Shown here in pieces: positions 1-8,996 of a stretch of 64,000 nucleotides of DNA (within the stretch, counting starts at the first letter, position 1; each line of letters opens with the position of its first letter). The translations under genes and the position numbers were made by a program. The DNA comes from Komagataeibacter medellinensis NBRC 3288 (GTDB lineage: Bacteria; Pseudomonadota; Alphaproteobacteria; Acetobacterales; Acetobacteraceae), in NCBI RefSeq assembly GCF_000182745.2, contig NC_016027.1, positions 2,703,001 to 2,767,000 of the forward strand. The letters run 5' to 3'. The notes under the pieces were generated by a model that saw nothing but the letters and a program-made list of their open reading frames with translations, did not search any database and was not told where the DNA came from.

Positions 1-53
1 TTGGCCCAAGGGGGCAATTCTGCCCAACAGGCTGTCTACTGGTTTGGGGGTAC

Positions 54-521
54 GTGATGAACGCACTTGCTCAACTGGGGATGGTCTCGGAACACCCGAG
101 CGATAACCAGATCTCTTCAGCGCCGTTTTCGTCCGAGGACGACCGGAAAGATTACTTCGTCGAAAAAGACGGGATGAAGTTTGCGGGAACGCATCTTCTT
201 GTCGATCTTTGGGACGCCCGGAATCTTGATGATCCCGAGCAGATTGACCGTACCCTGTGTGAGGCCGCCGTAACGGCCGGGGCTACGATTCTGCACAGCC
301 ACTTCCATCACTTCACGCCCAATGGCGGCGTGTCGGGTGTGGTCGTGCTGGCGGAAAGCCACATTTCCATCCACACATGGCCCGAGCGCAACTTTGCCGC
401 CGTGGACATTTTCATGTGTGGGGCATGCGATCCGCATCTTGCGATTCCGGTCATGCAGCGCCTGTTCCAGGCCGGCCGGATCGAGGTGGATGAGCAGCGC
501 CGTGGGCGCGTGCCGCTCTGA
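54..521 (+). CDS. speD: S-adenosylmethionine decarboxylase proenzyme (class 1B)
   Basis: Decarboxylates S-adenosylmethionine to supply aminopropyl groups for spermidine synthesis in the cytoplasm. Counting from the GTG at 54, the processing site lies in AESHISIHTWPE: Ser102 becomes the pyruvoyl group. His107 and Cys122 match the His68 and Cys83 catalytic residues of the Thermotoga-type enzyme in spacing. The 155 aa length includes about 40 N-terminal residues beyond the compact family core. Start is uncertain between GTG 54 and the immediately following ATG 57; no clear ribosome binding site is seen. It is followed by speE, the next enzyme of the pathway, with a hairpin between them. Confidence 0.95.
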   Translation: MMNALAQLGMVSEHPSDNQISSAPFSSEDDRKDYFVEKDGMKFAGTHLLVDLWDARNLDDPEQIDRTLCEAAVTAGATILHSHFHHFTPNGGVSGVVVLAESHISIHTWPERNFAAVDIFMCGACDPHLAIPVMQRLFQAGRIEVDEQRRGRVPL

Positions 522-589
522 GCGGCGGTAACCGGGGTATGGCTACCGATTGGCCCCGGTGTATCTTTCACTAAAAATAGTCGAAGTGC

Positions 590-622
590 CGGGCCGGATT
601 GATTTCCGGCCCGTGCTTTTTC
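590..622 (+). terminator. Hairpin with short T tract between speD and speE
   Basis: An 8-bp perfect stem, GGGCCGGA (591-598) with TCCGGCCC (605-612) around a 6-nt loop, is followed by GTGCTTTTT. It looks like a weak intrinsic terminator or attenuator that would lower speE expression relative to speD, or an RNA-stabilising structure. Role is inferred. Confidence 0.5.
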
Positions 623-655
623 ATGTGTATTGATTAGGACGGAAAGGGGATCGCA

Positions 656-1516
656 ATGTCCCGTGAGTGGATCAGCGAAGGCCTGTACGAAGGCTGGCGG
701 CAGGAACTGCGTGTGGACCGGATGCTGGCGCGCAGGAAAAGCGCGTTCCAGGATATCGCCGTGTTCGAGAACGTCGATCTTGGCCGTGTGCTGATGCTTG
801 ATGGCGTGGTCCAGATCACGGAACGCGATGAATTCGTCTATCAGGAAATGCTGACCCATGTGCCGCTGCTCGAACATGGCGATGCGAAGCGCGTGCTGGT
901 CATTGGCGCGGGCGATGGCGGCGTGCTGCGCCGCGTGCTGGAACACGGCACCGTTGAAAAGGCGGTGATGGTCGAGATCGACGGCGATGTCATCGAACTG
1001 TCCAAGAAGTTCCTGCCCGCCATTGCAGGTGATGCCTGGACCAACCCGCGCGCCGAAGTGATTGTGGGTGACGGGATCGAGTATGTCACCAACGCGGCTG
1101 ATGGGTCGTTTGACGTGATTATCGTGGACAGCACCGACCCGATCGGGGTTGGCGAAGTGCTGTTTACCGATTCGTTCTACAAGCACTGCGCGCGCATTCT
1201 CACCGCCAACGGCATTATCGTGAACCAGTGCGGCGTGCCATTCATGCAGGCGGATGAACTGCGTGACACCAGCGCGCGGCGTGGGCAGTTCTTTGACCAC
1301 GTATCGGCCTATGTCGCAGCCGTGCCCACCTATGTTGGTGGATTCATGACGCTGGGCGTTGCGGCCAAGGGCAGCGTGCCGGGCCGGCAGACAGTGGATA
1401 TGATCCGTGCACGCGCGGAAAAGGCGGGTATCAAAGGCACGCGGTACTGGACGCCGGAAATGCACGTTGCCTCCTTCACCCTGCCGCCCTACATCGCGCA
1501 GAACCTGCCGCGCTGA
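656..1516 (+). CDS. speE: Spermidine synthase (polyamine aminopropyltransferase)
   Basis: Transfers the aminopropyl group of decarboxylated S-adenosylmethionine to putrescine, forming spermidine. The 286 aa protein has the family length. An N-terminal beta domain (WISEGLYEGWRQELRV) is followed by a Rossmann methyltransferase-like core with GAGDGG at 84-89, the acidic ligand segment VEID at 106-109 and the catalytic DSTDP at 158-162. The start is well placed behind GGAAAGGGG. It is paired with upstream speD, which makes its co-substrate, and is followed by a strong bidirectional terminator. Confidence 0.97.
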   Translation: MSREWISEGLYEGWRQELRVDRMLARRKSAFQDIAVFENVDLGRVLMLDGVVQITERDEFVYQEMLTHVPLLEHGDAKRVLVIGAGDGGVLRRVLEHGTVEKAVMVEIDGDVIELSKKFLPAIAGDAWTNPRAEVIVGDGIEYVTNAADGSFDVIIVDSTDPIGVGEVLFTDSFYKHCARILTANGIIVNQCGVPFMQADELRDTSARRGQFFDHVSAYVAAVPTYVGGFMTLGVAAKGSVPGRQTVDMIRARAEKAGIKGTRYWTPEMHVASFTLPPYIAQNLPR

Positions 1517-1540
1517 TTACGCGCCCATGGCAGGTGTATC

Positions 1541-1585
1541 GCATGCAAAAAGGCCGGGGAGCGCATGCCCCCGGCCTTTTTGCAT
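1541..1585. terminator. Bidirectional intrinsic terminator between speE and a convergent gene
   Basis: GC stem GGCCGGGG (1552-1559) with CCCCGGCC (1569-1576) is flanked by AAAAA on the left and TTTTT on the right, extending pairing through ATGC/GCAT. A T-tract follows the stem on both strands, so it can end both speE (+) and the convergent monooxygenase gene (-). Confidence 0.9.
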
Positions 1586-1599
1586 GATAGGGCTGTGCT

Positions 1600-1911
1600 T
1601 CAGGCAACAGGAGCCATGCGAGCCGCCTTGCGCAGGCTGACCAGTTCCGCGCCCAGTTCCTTCACCCCGGTTTCGAAAACCTTGAAGTGAGGAGTGGCCA
1701 GGTGGGCCTCGAACGCGGCTTCATCATCATAGACTTCCAGCAAGATGATGGTCTGCGGGTCATCTGACGGGCTGACCGCTTCAAAGCGCTGGCAACCGGC
1801 TTCATCCGCCACGGAATGCGCGCTGTCATAAGCGCACAGTTCAAGAAAATGCGCGCGGTGTTCGGCTGCAATGCGGAATTCGGCCACAATGGTCAGCGGG
1901 CTTGTGGTCAT
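1600..1911 (-). CDS. Antibiotic biosynthesis monooxygenase (ABM) domain protein
   Basis: Small 103 aa ferredoxin-like alpha/beta barrel protein of the ABM/YgiN type. Members include quinol monooxygenases and many of unknown substrate. The visible pattern is an N-terminal beta strand (LTIVAEFRIA), a helix with HFLELC, a central SPSDDPQTIILLEVYDDEAAF strand-turn-helix segment and the late H-F motif LATPHFKVFE, all typical of the family. Start is taken at the ATG at 1911, which begins MTTSPLTIV and has AAGGA about ten bases upstream; an open frame continues to 1968 but adds residues without family character. It stands alone, convergent to speE. Substrate unknown. Confidence 0.8.
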   Translation of the reverse strand: MTTSPLTIVAEFRIAAEHRAHFLELCAYDSAHSVADEAGCQRFEAVSPSDDPQTIILLEVYDDEAAFEAHLATPHFKVFETGVKELGAELVSLRKAARMAPVA

Positions 1912-2042
1912 GGCGGGACTATCCTTGGGTTTATGTTGCGTAGCAGGAACGTATTGCCCGCAGGGCACAGGCCATGCCGTTGTGCCGCGGGGCGCTTTTC
2001 ATGGATTGACTTGGCCCGGTGGGTCATGTCAAGTCGGCAGTG

Positions 2043-2202
2043 TCGATACGGGAGAGACCAGCCCAGCGCTGGCGCCGAAGGAGCAACCGCCCCGGAAACT
2101 CTCAGGCCAAAGGACCGGTCGAACAAGACTTCTGGAAAGAGGTCTCCTGCAAAGGAGACCCGCCGACGGGATAGCGATCTCAGGCACATGCGACAGAAGG
2201 GG
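2043..2202 (+). ncRNA. Tandem glycine riboswitch upstream of gcvT-gcvH-gcvP
   Basis: Two glycine aptamers in tandem. Aptamer 1 (2043-2122) shows GGGAGAGACC, GCGCCGAAGGAGCAA, AACTCTCAGGCCAAAGGAC and a closing P1 (TCGA 2043-2046 with TCGA 2119-2122). Aptamer 2 (2128-2202) begins CTTCTGGAAAGAG, contains GCCGACGGGATAG and ATCTCAGGCAC and closes with CAGAAG at 2194-2199 pairing CTTCTG at 2129-2134. Only five bases separate the aptamers, as in cooperative glycine switches. By analogy, glycine binding would turn on the downstream glycine cleavage genes. A TTGACT hexamer at 2006-2011 is a candidate -35; no convincing -10 was found. Confidence 0.95.
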
Positions 2203-2239
2203 CACTTCAGGGTCCTTATGGATTCGCCAGGAGTCCCGC

Positions 2240-2383
2240 ATGTCCAGCCTGCTGCCTATCCCCGTTCCACCTCCGTTTTCCCATTCCTGTTCCGCTGGCG
2301 CGTATCGTGCCACGTCGCCCGCATGCCGCGCATGTGGGGCTGCCTGCGCGCATGCGGACCTGCATAAGGCCCTGCCCGCATGA
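2240..2383 (+). CDS. Putative 47-codon leader ORF between glycine riboswitch and gcvT
   Basis: An ATG at 2240 lies five bases after CCAGGAG, a better ribosome binding site than that of gcvT. The frame runs 47 codons and ends in TGA at 2381-2383, which overlaps the gcvT ATG as ATGA. The predicted peptide begins MSSLLPIPVPPP and is rich in Pro, Ser, Ala and Cys, with no recognised domain. The placement suggests a translated leader that couples the riboswitch to gcvT initiation, or a chance frame. Supported only by the start signal and the stop/start overlap. Confidence 0.4.
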   Translation: MSSLLPIPVPPPFSHSCSAGAYRATSPACRACGAACAHADLHKALPA

Positions 2384-3513
2384 ACCAGCCATTGCTGCGT
2401 ACTCCGTTATACGATCTGCACCTTGAGCTTGGTGCCCGCATGGTGCCGTTCGCCGGGTACGAGATGCCGGTGCAGTACCCTGCCGGTGTCATGACTGAAC
2501 ATCTGCATACGCGTGCACAGGCAGGGCTGTTTGATGTCTCGCATATGGGGCAGGTCCGTATCCGCACACAGTCCAGCCAGGTGGCCGATGCCGCCCGCGC
2601 ACTGGAAGCGCTGGTGCCAGCCGATATCGTGGCCCTCAAACCCGGTCGCCAGCGCTATGCCGTATTCACCACGCCCGATGGTGGCATAAGCGATGATCTG
2701 ATGGTCGCCAACATGGGGGAGTGGCTGCTGCTGGTGGTCAATGCCGCATGCAAGCAGGCCGATTTTGCCCATGTGCACAAAGCCCTGAGCCAGACCTGCA
2801 TGGTGGAGATGCTCGAAGGCCGCGCGCTGATCGCGCTGCAGGGGCCGGCGGCGGAAGCAGCCCTTGCCAGCCTCAACCCCGGAGCCGCCACCATGCGCTT
2901 CATGGATGTGGCGGAACTGGAACTTGCCGGTGTTTCCTGCATCGTCTCGCGTTCAGGCTACACGGGTGAGGACGGCTACGAGATCGGTATGGCGGATAAT
3001 GATGCCGTAACGGTGGCCCGCGCCCTGCTGACCTGCCCCGGTGTGGCGCCTGCGGGCCTTGGCGCGCGTGACAGCCTACGGCTGGAAGCCGGGCTGTGCC
3101 TGTATGGTGCCGATATCGACCTGGCCACCAGCCCGGTCGAGGCAGCCCTTGAATGGTCCATCCAGAAAAGCCGCAGGCCCGGTGGCGCGCGTGCGGGTGG
3201 CTATCCCGGTGCTGCCATCGTGGCCGACCAGTTGACGGATGGCACCACGCGCCGCCGTGTTGGCCTGCGCGCCGAAGGCCGTGCCCCGGTGCGCGGCGGC
3301 ACCGAACTGTTTGCCGATGAGGTCGGGACTACGCCCGTGGGCCGCGTTACCTCTGGCGCATTCGGCCCCAGCGTGGGCGGCCCCGTGGCCATGGGGTATG
3401 TCGCCGCCGACCATGCCGGTACCGGCACGCGGCTTTTTGCTTCCGTGCGCGGGCGCCTGCTGCCCGTGCAGGTCAGCGCCCTGCCGTTTGTGGCCCCCAC
3501 GTTCAAACGCTAG
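2380..3513 (+). CDS. gcvT: Glycine cleavage system T protein (aminomethyltransferase)
   Basis: Transfers the methylene group from the H-protein-bound aminomethyl intermediate to tetrahydrofolate, releasing ammonia. At 377 aa it is full length: an N-terminal folate-binding half with FAGYEMPVQY (25-34), FDVSHMGQ (51-58) and the catalytic region GGISDDLMV (101-109), then RSGYTGEDGYEI and a C-terminal barrel domain ending GRVTSGAFGPSVGGPVAMGYV. First gene of gcvTHP behind a glycine riboswitch. Its own ribosome binding site is weak, and its ATG overlaps the stop of a possible leader ORF. Confidence 0.97.
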   Translation: MNQPLLRTPLYDLHLELGARMVPFAGYEMPVQYPAGVMTEHLHTRAQAGLFDVSHMGQVRIRTQSSQVADAARALEALVPADIVALKPGRQRYAVFTTPDGGISDDLMVANMGEWLLLVVNAACKQADFAHVHKALSQTCMVEMLEGRALIALQGPAAEAALASLNPGAATMRFMDVAELELAGVSCIVSRSGYTGEDGYEIGMADNDAVTVARALLTCPGVAPAGLGARDSLRLEAGLCLYGADIDLATSPVEAALEWSIQKSRRPGGARAGGYPGAAIVADQLTDGTTRRRVGLRAEGRAPVRGGTELFADEVGTTPVGRVTSGAFGPSVGGPVAMGYVAADHAGTGTRLFASVRGRLLPVQVSALPFVAPTFKR

Positions 3514-3561
3514 GACGGCCTGTTTTTCAGCCTGTAATTCAAGAGCAATGGAGTGATCGAG

Positions 3562-3927
3562 ATGACTGTCTATTACACGAAGGAACATGAGTGGCTGCGC
3601 GTTGAGGGCAATGTCGCGGTGGTTGGCATTACCGCGCATGCGGCAGGTGAACTGGGTGAACTGGTCTTTGCTGAAGCCCGCGACCCCGGCACCACGGTGG
3701 AGCAGGGCGACAGTGTGGCGGTAGTCGAATCCGTCAAGGCCGCATCGGACATTTATGCACCGGTTACAGGTGATGTGCTGGCTTTCAACGATGCGCTGAC
3801 CGATGACGCCGCCCTCGTCAACCGCGACCCCGAGGGCGAAGGCTGGATCGTGCGCATGACCGTGGCCGATGCATCCCAGCTTGAAGGTCTGCTGGACCAC
3901 GCCACCTACACCGCGCTGGTTGGCTGA
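3562..3927 (+). CDS. gcvH: Glycine cleavage system H protein (lipoyl carrier)
   Basis: Shuttles the aminomethyl group between the P and T proteins on a lipoyl arm. The 121 aa protein has the hybrid lipoyl fold; the lipoylated lysine is Lys59 in VVESVKAASDIYAPV. YYTKEHEWLRVEG at the N terminus and the C-terminal GEGWIVRM are diagnostic. The start at ATG 3562 has GGAG eight bases upstream; the GTG at 3553 lies too close to that site. It sits between gcvT and gcvP, in the same direction, with short gaps. Confidence 0.97.
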   Translation: MTVYYTKEHEWLRVEGNVAVVGITAHAAGELGELVFAEARDPGTTVEQGDSVAVVESVKAASDIYAPVTGDVLAFNDALTDDAALVNRDPEGEGWIVRMTVADASQLEGLLDHATYTALVG

Positions 3928-3961
3928 CCCTTAACCCCCTTCTGTTCAGCCTTTACGGAGT

Positions 3962-6856
3962 ATGCTGGCCGTGACGTCTTCCTCCCGTAGTTCTTCTTCC
4001 CTGTGGCATGATGTGGGTGATGATGGGGGTGCGTTCTGCACCCGCCATGTCGGTCCCGGTGCGCATGACGTGGCCGGGATGCTGCGTGTGGTGGGCGCTG
4101 ACACGCTTGACAGCCTGATGGCGCAGACCGTGCCGGGCAGCATCCGCCTGGATGGGGCGATGGGCCTTGGCGCGGGTGTGCCCGAGCACGTGGCGCTGGC
4201 CCGCCTGCGCGCCATTGCGGATGAGAACCGCGTGCTGACCTCGCTCATCGGGCAGGGCTATTACGGCACCATCCTGCCCGGCGTGATCCAGCGCAACGTA
4301 CTGGAAAACCCGGCCTGGTACACGGCCTATACCCCCTATCAGCCCGAGATTAGCCAGGGGCGGCTCGAAGCGCTGCTGAACTTCCAGACACTGGTTATGG
4401 AACTGACCGGGCTGGACGTGGCCAATGCATCGCTGCTGGATGAGGGCACGGCGGCGGCCGAAGCCATGGCCATGGCGCGACGCGTGGCGAAAAGCAGGGC
4501 AAACGCCTTTTTTGTTGATGCCGACTGCCACCCGCAGACCATTGCGGTCATCCGCACCCGCGCCGAGCCGATGGGCTGGCAGGTTGTGGTGGGCAATCCC
4601 GCAACCGATCTGGATGCGGGCGCGGTATTTGGCGCGGTGTTCCAGTATCCCGGCTCATCAGGTGAAATCCGCGATCCGCGCCCGTGGATCACGGCGCTGC
4701 ATGCCGCCGGTGCGGTTGCCGCCCTGTGTGCCGATCCGCTGGCGCTGATGCTGCTGCAAAGCCCCGGCGTACTGGGGGCGGATATTGCTGTTGGCTCCAT
4801 GCAGCGTTACGGCATGCCCATGGGGGCAGGGGGGCCGCATGCGGCCTACATGGCGGTGCGCGATGCTTTCCGCCGCAATATTCCCGGGCGTATCGTGGGT
4901 GTTTCCATCGATACGCGCGGCAAGCCCGCCTACCGCCTGGCACTGCAGACGCGTGAGCAGCATATCCGGCGCGAGAAGGCGACCTCGAACATCTGCACGG
5001 CGCAGGCGCTGCCCGCCATCGTCTCATCCATGTATGCGCTGTACCATGGGCCGGTAGGGCTGAAGGCCATTGCCGCCCGTGTGCACCGGCTGGCCTGTCT
5101 TCTGGCTGCTGGCCTGCGTGCGCTGGGTGCCGATGTGGTGACGCATGCGTTCTTTGACACCATTACACTCAACACTGGTGCGCAGACCGGTGCGGTTATG
5201 GCGCGCGCGCTGGCGGCAGGCATGAACCTGCGCCGCGTAGATGATGCGCATGTGGGTATAAGCCTTGATGAAACCACCACGCCTGAGATCGTACGGGCCA
5301 TCTGGAGCAGCGTAAGCGGGGATGGCGCGCGTGTGGCGGCCATGGAATCCGGCCTTGCCGATGCGCCCGATGCCATTCCTGCCAGCCTTGCCCGCACGGG
5401 CGGCCTGCTGGCCCAGCCCATTTTCTCGGCCTGCCGGTCGGAAACCGACATGCTGCGCTACCTGCGCCGCCTGGCTGACCGTGATCTGGCGCTGGACCGC
5501 TCCATGATCCCGCTGGGTTCGTGTACCATGAAGCTCAACGCTACGGCGGAAATGCTGCCAATCACATGGCCCGAATTCTGCGACATCCACCCCTTCGCAC
5601 CTGCTGACCAGATGCGCGGCTACGCCCGCCTGTTTGCCGATCTGGAGCGCATGTTGTGCCAGATCAGTGGGTATGATGCGGTCTCGCTCCAGCCCAATTC
5701 GGGTGCGCAGGGCGAATTCGCGGGGCTTATGGCCATTCGCGGCTACCACCGCGCGCGCGGTGAAGCGGGGCGCGATGTGTGCCTGATTCCGGCATCCGCC
5801 CATGGCACCAACCCGGCTTCCGCCCAGATGGCGGGCATGAAGGTGGTGGTTGTGGCATGCGATGCGCAGGGCAACGTGGATATGGCGGACCTGAAGGCCA
5901 AGGTCGCAAAACACGCCGACCAGCTTGCCGCGATCATGATCACCTATCCTTCCACCCACGGCGTGTTTGAAGAGAACGTACGCGAGATCTGTGAACAGGT
6001 TCACGCGGCAGGCGGGCAGGTTTACGTAGATGGCGCGAACCTGAACGCACAGGTCGGCCTTGCGCAGCCGGGCGTGTATGGCGGCGATGTCAGCCATTTC
6101 AACCTGCACAAGACCTTCTGCATTCCCCATGGCGGCGGCGGCCCCGGCATGGGGCCGATCGGGGTGGGGGCGCATTTGGCGCCCTACCTGCCGGGCGCGC
6201 CGCAACTGGGTGGGGCCAATGCTATTTCGGCCGCCCCTTTTGGCTCCGCCGATGTGCTGCCGATTTCGTGGATGTACATGGTCATGATGGGCGATGCGGG
6301 GCTGAAGCGCGCGACCGAAATCGCGATCCTGAACTCCAACTATATCGCCGCCCGCCTGTCGGATCATTACCCGGTGCTATACCGGGGGGCGAATGGGCGT
6401 GTGGCGCATGAATGCATCCTCGACCTGCGTCCGCTCAAGGATGCGACGGGCGTTACGGTGGATGATATTGCCAAGCGCCTGATCGACCATGGCTTCCATG
6501 CGCCCACCGTCAGCTTTCCGGTGGCAGGCACGTTCATGATCGAGCCCACGGAATCTGAAAGCCGGGCCGAACTGGACCGTTTCTGTGATGCCATGATCGC
6601 CATCCGCGTTGAAATCGCGGCAGTTGAAAATGGCGCGCTGGGCGTTGAGGACAGCCCCTTGCGCCACGCCCCCCACACTGTGCGTGACCTGACTGATGCG
6701 GACTGGGTGCGGGCTTATGACCGCGCGGTGGCCTGCCTGCCAGGCGGCATGAACCCGGCCAGCAAATACTGGTCGCCCGTCAACCGGCTTGATAACGCCT
6801 ATGGGGACCGCAACCTTGTCTGTTCCTGCCCCGATATCAGCACCTATGCTGACTAG
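3962..6856 (+). CDS. gcvP: Glycine dehydrogenase (decarboxylating), single-chain P protein
   Basis: PLP enzyme that decarboxylates glycine and loads the aminomethyl group onto GcvH. At about 964 aa it is the fused homodimeric form, containing both the N-terminal half ([37 protein letters not shown]) and the C-terminal catalytic half. The PLP lysine is about residue 717 in [23 protein letters not shown] ends one base before ATG 3962, which is too close, but ten bases before an in-frame GTG at 3971, so translation may begin at 3971. Last gene of the glycine-riboswitch operon. Confidence 0.97.
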   Translation: MLAVTSSSRSSSSLWHDVGDDGGAFCTRHVGPGAHDVAGMLRVVGADTLDSLMAQTVPGSIRLDGAMGLGAGVPEHVALARLRAIADENRVLTSLIGQGYYGTILPGVIQRNVLENPAWYTAYTPYQPEISQGRLEALLNFQTLVMELTGLDVANASLLDEGTAAAEAMAMARRVAKSRANAFFVDADCHPQTIAVIRTRAEPMGWQVVVGNPATDLDAGAVFGAVFQYPGSSGEIRDPRPWITALHAAGAVAALCADPLALMLLQSPGVLGADIAVGSMQRYGMPMGAGGPHAAYMAVRDAFRRNIPGRIVGVSIDTRGKPAYRLALQTREQHIRREKATSNICTAQALPAIVSSMYALYHGPVGLKAIAARVHRLACLLAAGLRALGADVVTHAFFDTITLNTGAQTGAVMARALAAGMNLRRVDDAHVGISLDETTTPEIVRAIWSSVSGDGARVAAMESGLADAPDAIPASLARTGGLLAQPIFSACRSETDMLRYLRRLADRDLALDRSMIPLGSCTMKLNATAEMLPITWPEFCDIHPFAPADQMRGYARLFADLERMLCQISGYDAVSLQPNSGAQGEFAGLMAIRGYHRARGEAGRDVCLIPASAHGTNPASAQMAGMKVVVVACDAQGNVDMADLKAKVAKHADQLAAIMITYPSTHGVFEENVREICEQVHAAGGQVYVDGANLNAQVGLAQPGVYGGDVSHFNLHKTFCIPHGGGGPGMGPIGVGAHLAPYLPGAPQLGGANAISAAPFGSADVLPISWMYMVMMGDAGLKRATEIAILNSNYIAARLSDHYPVLYRGANGRVAHECILDLRPLKDATGVTVDDIAKRLIDHGFHAPTVSFPVAGTFMIEPTESESRAELDRFCDAMIAIRVEIAAVENGALGVEDSPLRHAPHTVRDLTDADWVRAYDRAVACLPGGMNPASKYWSPVNRLDNAYGDRNLVCSCPDISTYAD

Positions 6857-6885
6857 GGGCTGATTGCGCGCCCGTGGTTCATGTA

Positions 6886-6914
6886 TATATCTGACACGAT
6901 ATAATATGGACCAC
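6886..6914. promoter_or_regulatory. AT-rich inverted repeat upstream of the ABC importer
   Basis: TATATC and GATATA arms separated by six bases (TGACAC), in an AT-rich patch within the 68-bp gap between gcvP and the binding-protein gene. Position just ahead of the operon suggests an operator or promoter. It shares GA(C/T)ATAATAT with the palindrome in front of the porin gene at 12212-12226. No known regulator box was matched with confidence. Confidence 0.35.
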
Positions 6915-6924
6915 AGGGGGCAGC

Positions 6925-7992
6925 ATGGTGAACAGGGGTATGGGGCATGCAGGGATCAGGGCGCTGGCCTGCCTCATGGTGGCTGGCATGGTCGCCCACC
7001 GTCCCGCCATGGCACGCGACGTGACCGACATGGCGGGCACCATCCAGTCCGTGCCGGACCAACCGGCGCGGATTGCCGATCTGTGGTTTGCCCATAACGA
7101 ACTGGTGCTCATGCTGGGTGGTGCGGGGCAGATTGCCATGACCGTGGACCGCCCGCAGGCGCGGCCATGGATGTACACCGTCTTTCCCGTGCTGTTCCAG
7201 GCGCGCGTCGTCAACGGGCCGCAGGTCACTGCCGAGGCCCTGCTGCGCGACCGGGTTGACCTTGTTTTCGTGCCTGACGCAACGGCCACCATCACGGCCT
7301 TTCGGGGGGTGGGCGTGCCGACGCTCATGGCCTCTTTCCACGATGTGGCAGGACTGCTGCGGGTGGTGGACATGACCGCAACCGCACTTGGCACCTCCCA
7401 GGCGCATGATACTGCTACCCGCTATCGCCAGATGATGACGCAGAGCGTCAATGACGTGCGTGACCGCCTGACGCATGTCCCGGCCGGGGCAAGGCCGCGC
7501 GTGCTGCATGTGCAGTCGCTCCACCCGCTGCGCGTGGATGGGGCGGACAGTATTGTTGATGAATGGATCAGCCTTGCCGGTGGCCGGAACGCCGCAACGG
7601 GGGTGAGCGGGAACATGAAGCCCGTCTCCATCGAGCAGGTGGCGGCGTGGGACCCCGATGTCATCATTCTTGGTCCCGACTCCGGCACGCCTGATGCGGG
7701 GGTGCAGGCGGCATGGCAGAACCTGCGCGCGGTGCGTGAGGGGCATGTGCACCAGAATCCGTCGGGTGCCTTTACATGGGACCGCTATGGCAGCGAATTG
7801 CCTTTGCAGATCCGTTGGGCGGCAAAGACCCTTCATCCCGAACTGTTTGCCGATCTCGACCCTGTAGCCATGACACGGGATTTCTACCACACGTGGTTCC
7901 ATTATGAACTGAGTGCGGAGCAGGCACAGCTTATTCTGGCCGCCCGCCCACCACAGCCCCTGCCGCACCCCCCGGCAGGCCTGCACCCGTGA
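6925..7992 (+). CDS. Periplasmic substrate-binding protein of a FecCD-type ABC importer
   Basis: 355 aa protein with a cleavable signal peptide (hydrophobic ALACLMVAGMVA, then RPAMARD) followed by a class III binding-protein fold of the iron-siderophore/cobalamin type. Family features are the paired lobes, VDLVFVPDA, the inter-lobe helix region with PRVLHVQSLHPLRVDGADSIVDEWISLAGGRN, WDPDVIILGPDS, and the C-terminal KTLHPELFADLDPVAMTRDFYHTWFHYELS. The ligand is not certain: related proteins bind ferric siderophores, vitamin B12, haem or molybdate/tungstate. Its stop overlaps the permease GTG as GTGA. Confidence 0.88.
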   Translation: MVNRGMGHAGIRALACLMVAGMVAHRPAMARDVTDMAGTIQSVPDQPARIADLWFAHNELVLMLGGAGQIAMTVDRPQARPWMYTVFPVLFQARVVNGPQVTAEALLRDRVDLVFVPDATATITAFRGVGVPTLMASFHDVAGLLRVVDMTATALGTSQAHDTATRYRQMMTQSVNDVRDRLTHVPAGARPRVLHVQSLHPLRVDGADSIVDEWISLAGGRNAATGVSGNMKPVSIEQVAAWDPDVIILGPDSGTPDAGVQAAWQNLRAVREGHVHQNPSGAFTWDRYGSELPLQIRWAAKTLHPELFADLDPVAMTRDFYHTWFHYELSAEQAQLILAARPPQPLPHPPAGLHP

Positions 7993-8996
7993 ACCTGCGC
8001 GCAGGTCTGGTAGGGGGGCTGTGTGGTCTTGGGCTGCTGGCACTGATCGTGGTGTCAGCCTGCGTGGGGCGGTTTCCGCTTGCCGTGGGGCAGGTGTTTC
8101 ATGTGCTGCTGGCACCGCATACCACGGGTAATGGCGCGGACATGGTGCGGAGCATCCTGCTTGGCGCGCGTCTGCCGCGTATTGGCGGAGCGGTGTGCAT
8201 GGGGGCCGCGCTGTCGGTGGCGGGGGCAGCGTATCAGGCCGTGTTCCGCAACCCGTTGGTCTCGCCCGGCCTACTCGGCGTGCTGGCGGGGGCGGGCACT
8301 GGTGCGGCGCTGGGCATTGTGTGGAATCTGGGGCATGGCGGCGTGGCCGGGCTGTCCTTCCTTGGCGGACTGGTGGCCGTAGGTGTGGGGGTCGGGATTG
8401 CACAGGTGTTTGATGCGGCTTCTATGATGATGCTGGTCTTTGGCGGGCTGATCAGTTCGGCGCTGTTCACGGCATTGCTGTCACTGCTCAAATACGTGGC
8501 AGACCCGCAGAACCAGTTGCCTGACATCGTATTCTGGCTGCTGGGCAGCCTTACGCAGGTTACACCGGGGGCGCTGGGCGTGCTGGCCGGGCCGGTTGCG
8601 GTCGGGATCGTGCTGCTATCCGCCTGCGGCCGGATGCTGGATGGGCTGGCCATGGGCGATGAGGAAGCCCGCACGCTTGGCATACCCGTTGTGGCGCTGC
8701 GTTATGGGGTGATTGGTGCCGCCACCGTGCTGGCGGCGCTGACCGTATCGGTTGCGGGCATGATTGGCTGGGTTGGCCTGGTGGTGCCGCATGTGGCGCG
8801 GCTGCTGGTGGGGCCGTGCAACATGCGGGTGCTGCCGGTCAGCGCGTGTATTGGCGCGATGTTCCTGCTGGTCTGCGATGATCTGGCGCGCACCCTCTCG
8901 GCCGAGGAAATCCCCGTGGGCCTGATTGCCGACCTGCTGGGGGTGGTGGTGTTCATTGCCGTACTGCCGCTGCTGCGCCGGGGGTGGCGGGCATGA
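7989..8996 (+). CDS. FecCD-family ABC transporter permease
   Basis: 335 aa inner-membrane permease with about ten hydrophobic segments. Family motifs include [50 protein letters not shown] and the late GWVGLVVPHVARLLVGP segment, the coupling region that contacts the ATPase. It forms the channel of the importer with the upstream binding protein and downstream ATPase. It starts at a GTG overlapping the previous stop and its own stop overlaps the ATPase ATG, so all three genes are translationally coupled. Confidence 0.93.
   Translation: MNLRAGLVGGLCGLGLLALIVVSACVGRFPLAVGQVFHVLLAPHTTGNGADMVRSILLGARLPRIGGAVCMGAALSVAGAAYQAVFRNPLVSPGLLGVLAGAGTGAALGIVWNLGHGGVAGLSFLGGLVAVGVGVGIAQVFDAASMMMLVFGGLISSALFTALLSLLKYVADPQNQLPDIVFWLLGSLTQVTPGALGVLAGPVAVGIVLLSACGRMLDGLAMGDEEARTLGIPVVALRYGVIGAATVLAALTVSVAGMIGWVGLVVPHVARLLVGPCNMRVLPVSACIGAMFLLVCDDLARTLSAEEIPVGLIADLLGVVVFIAVLPLLRRGWRA

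Noticed and set aside
308-1465. 385-codon minus-strand frame across speD and speE
   Set aside because: Antisense to two confident genes; the low-complexity Arg/His-rich product is a shadow.
5024-6367. 447-codon minus-strand frame inside gcvP
   Set aside because: Antisense to a confident gcvP; no ribosome binding site or recognisable protein features.
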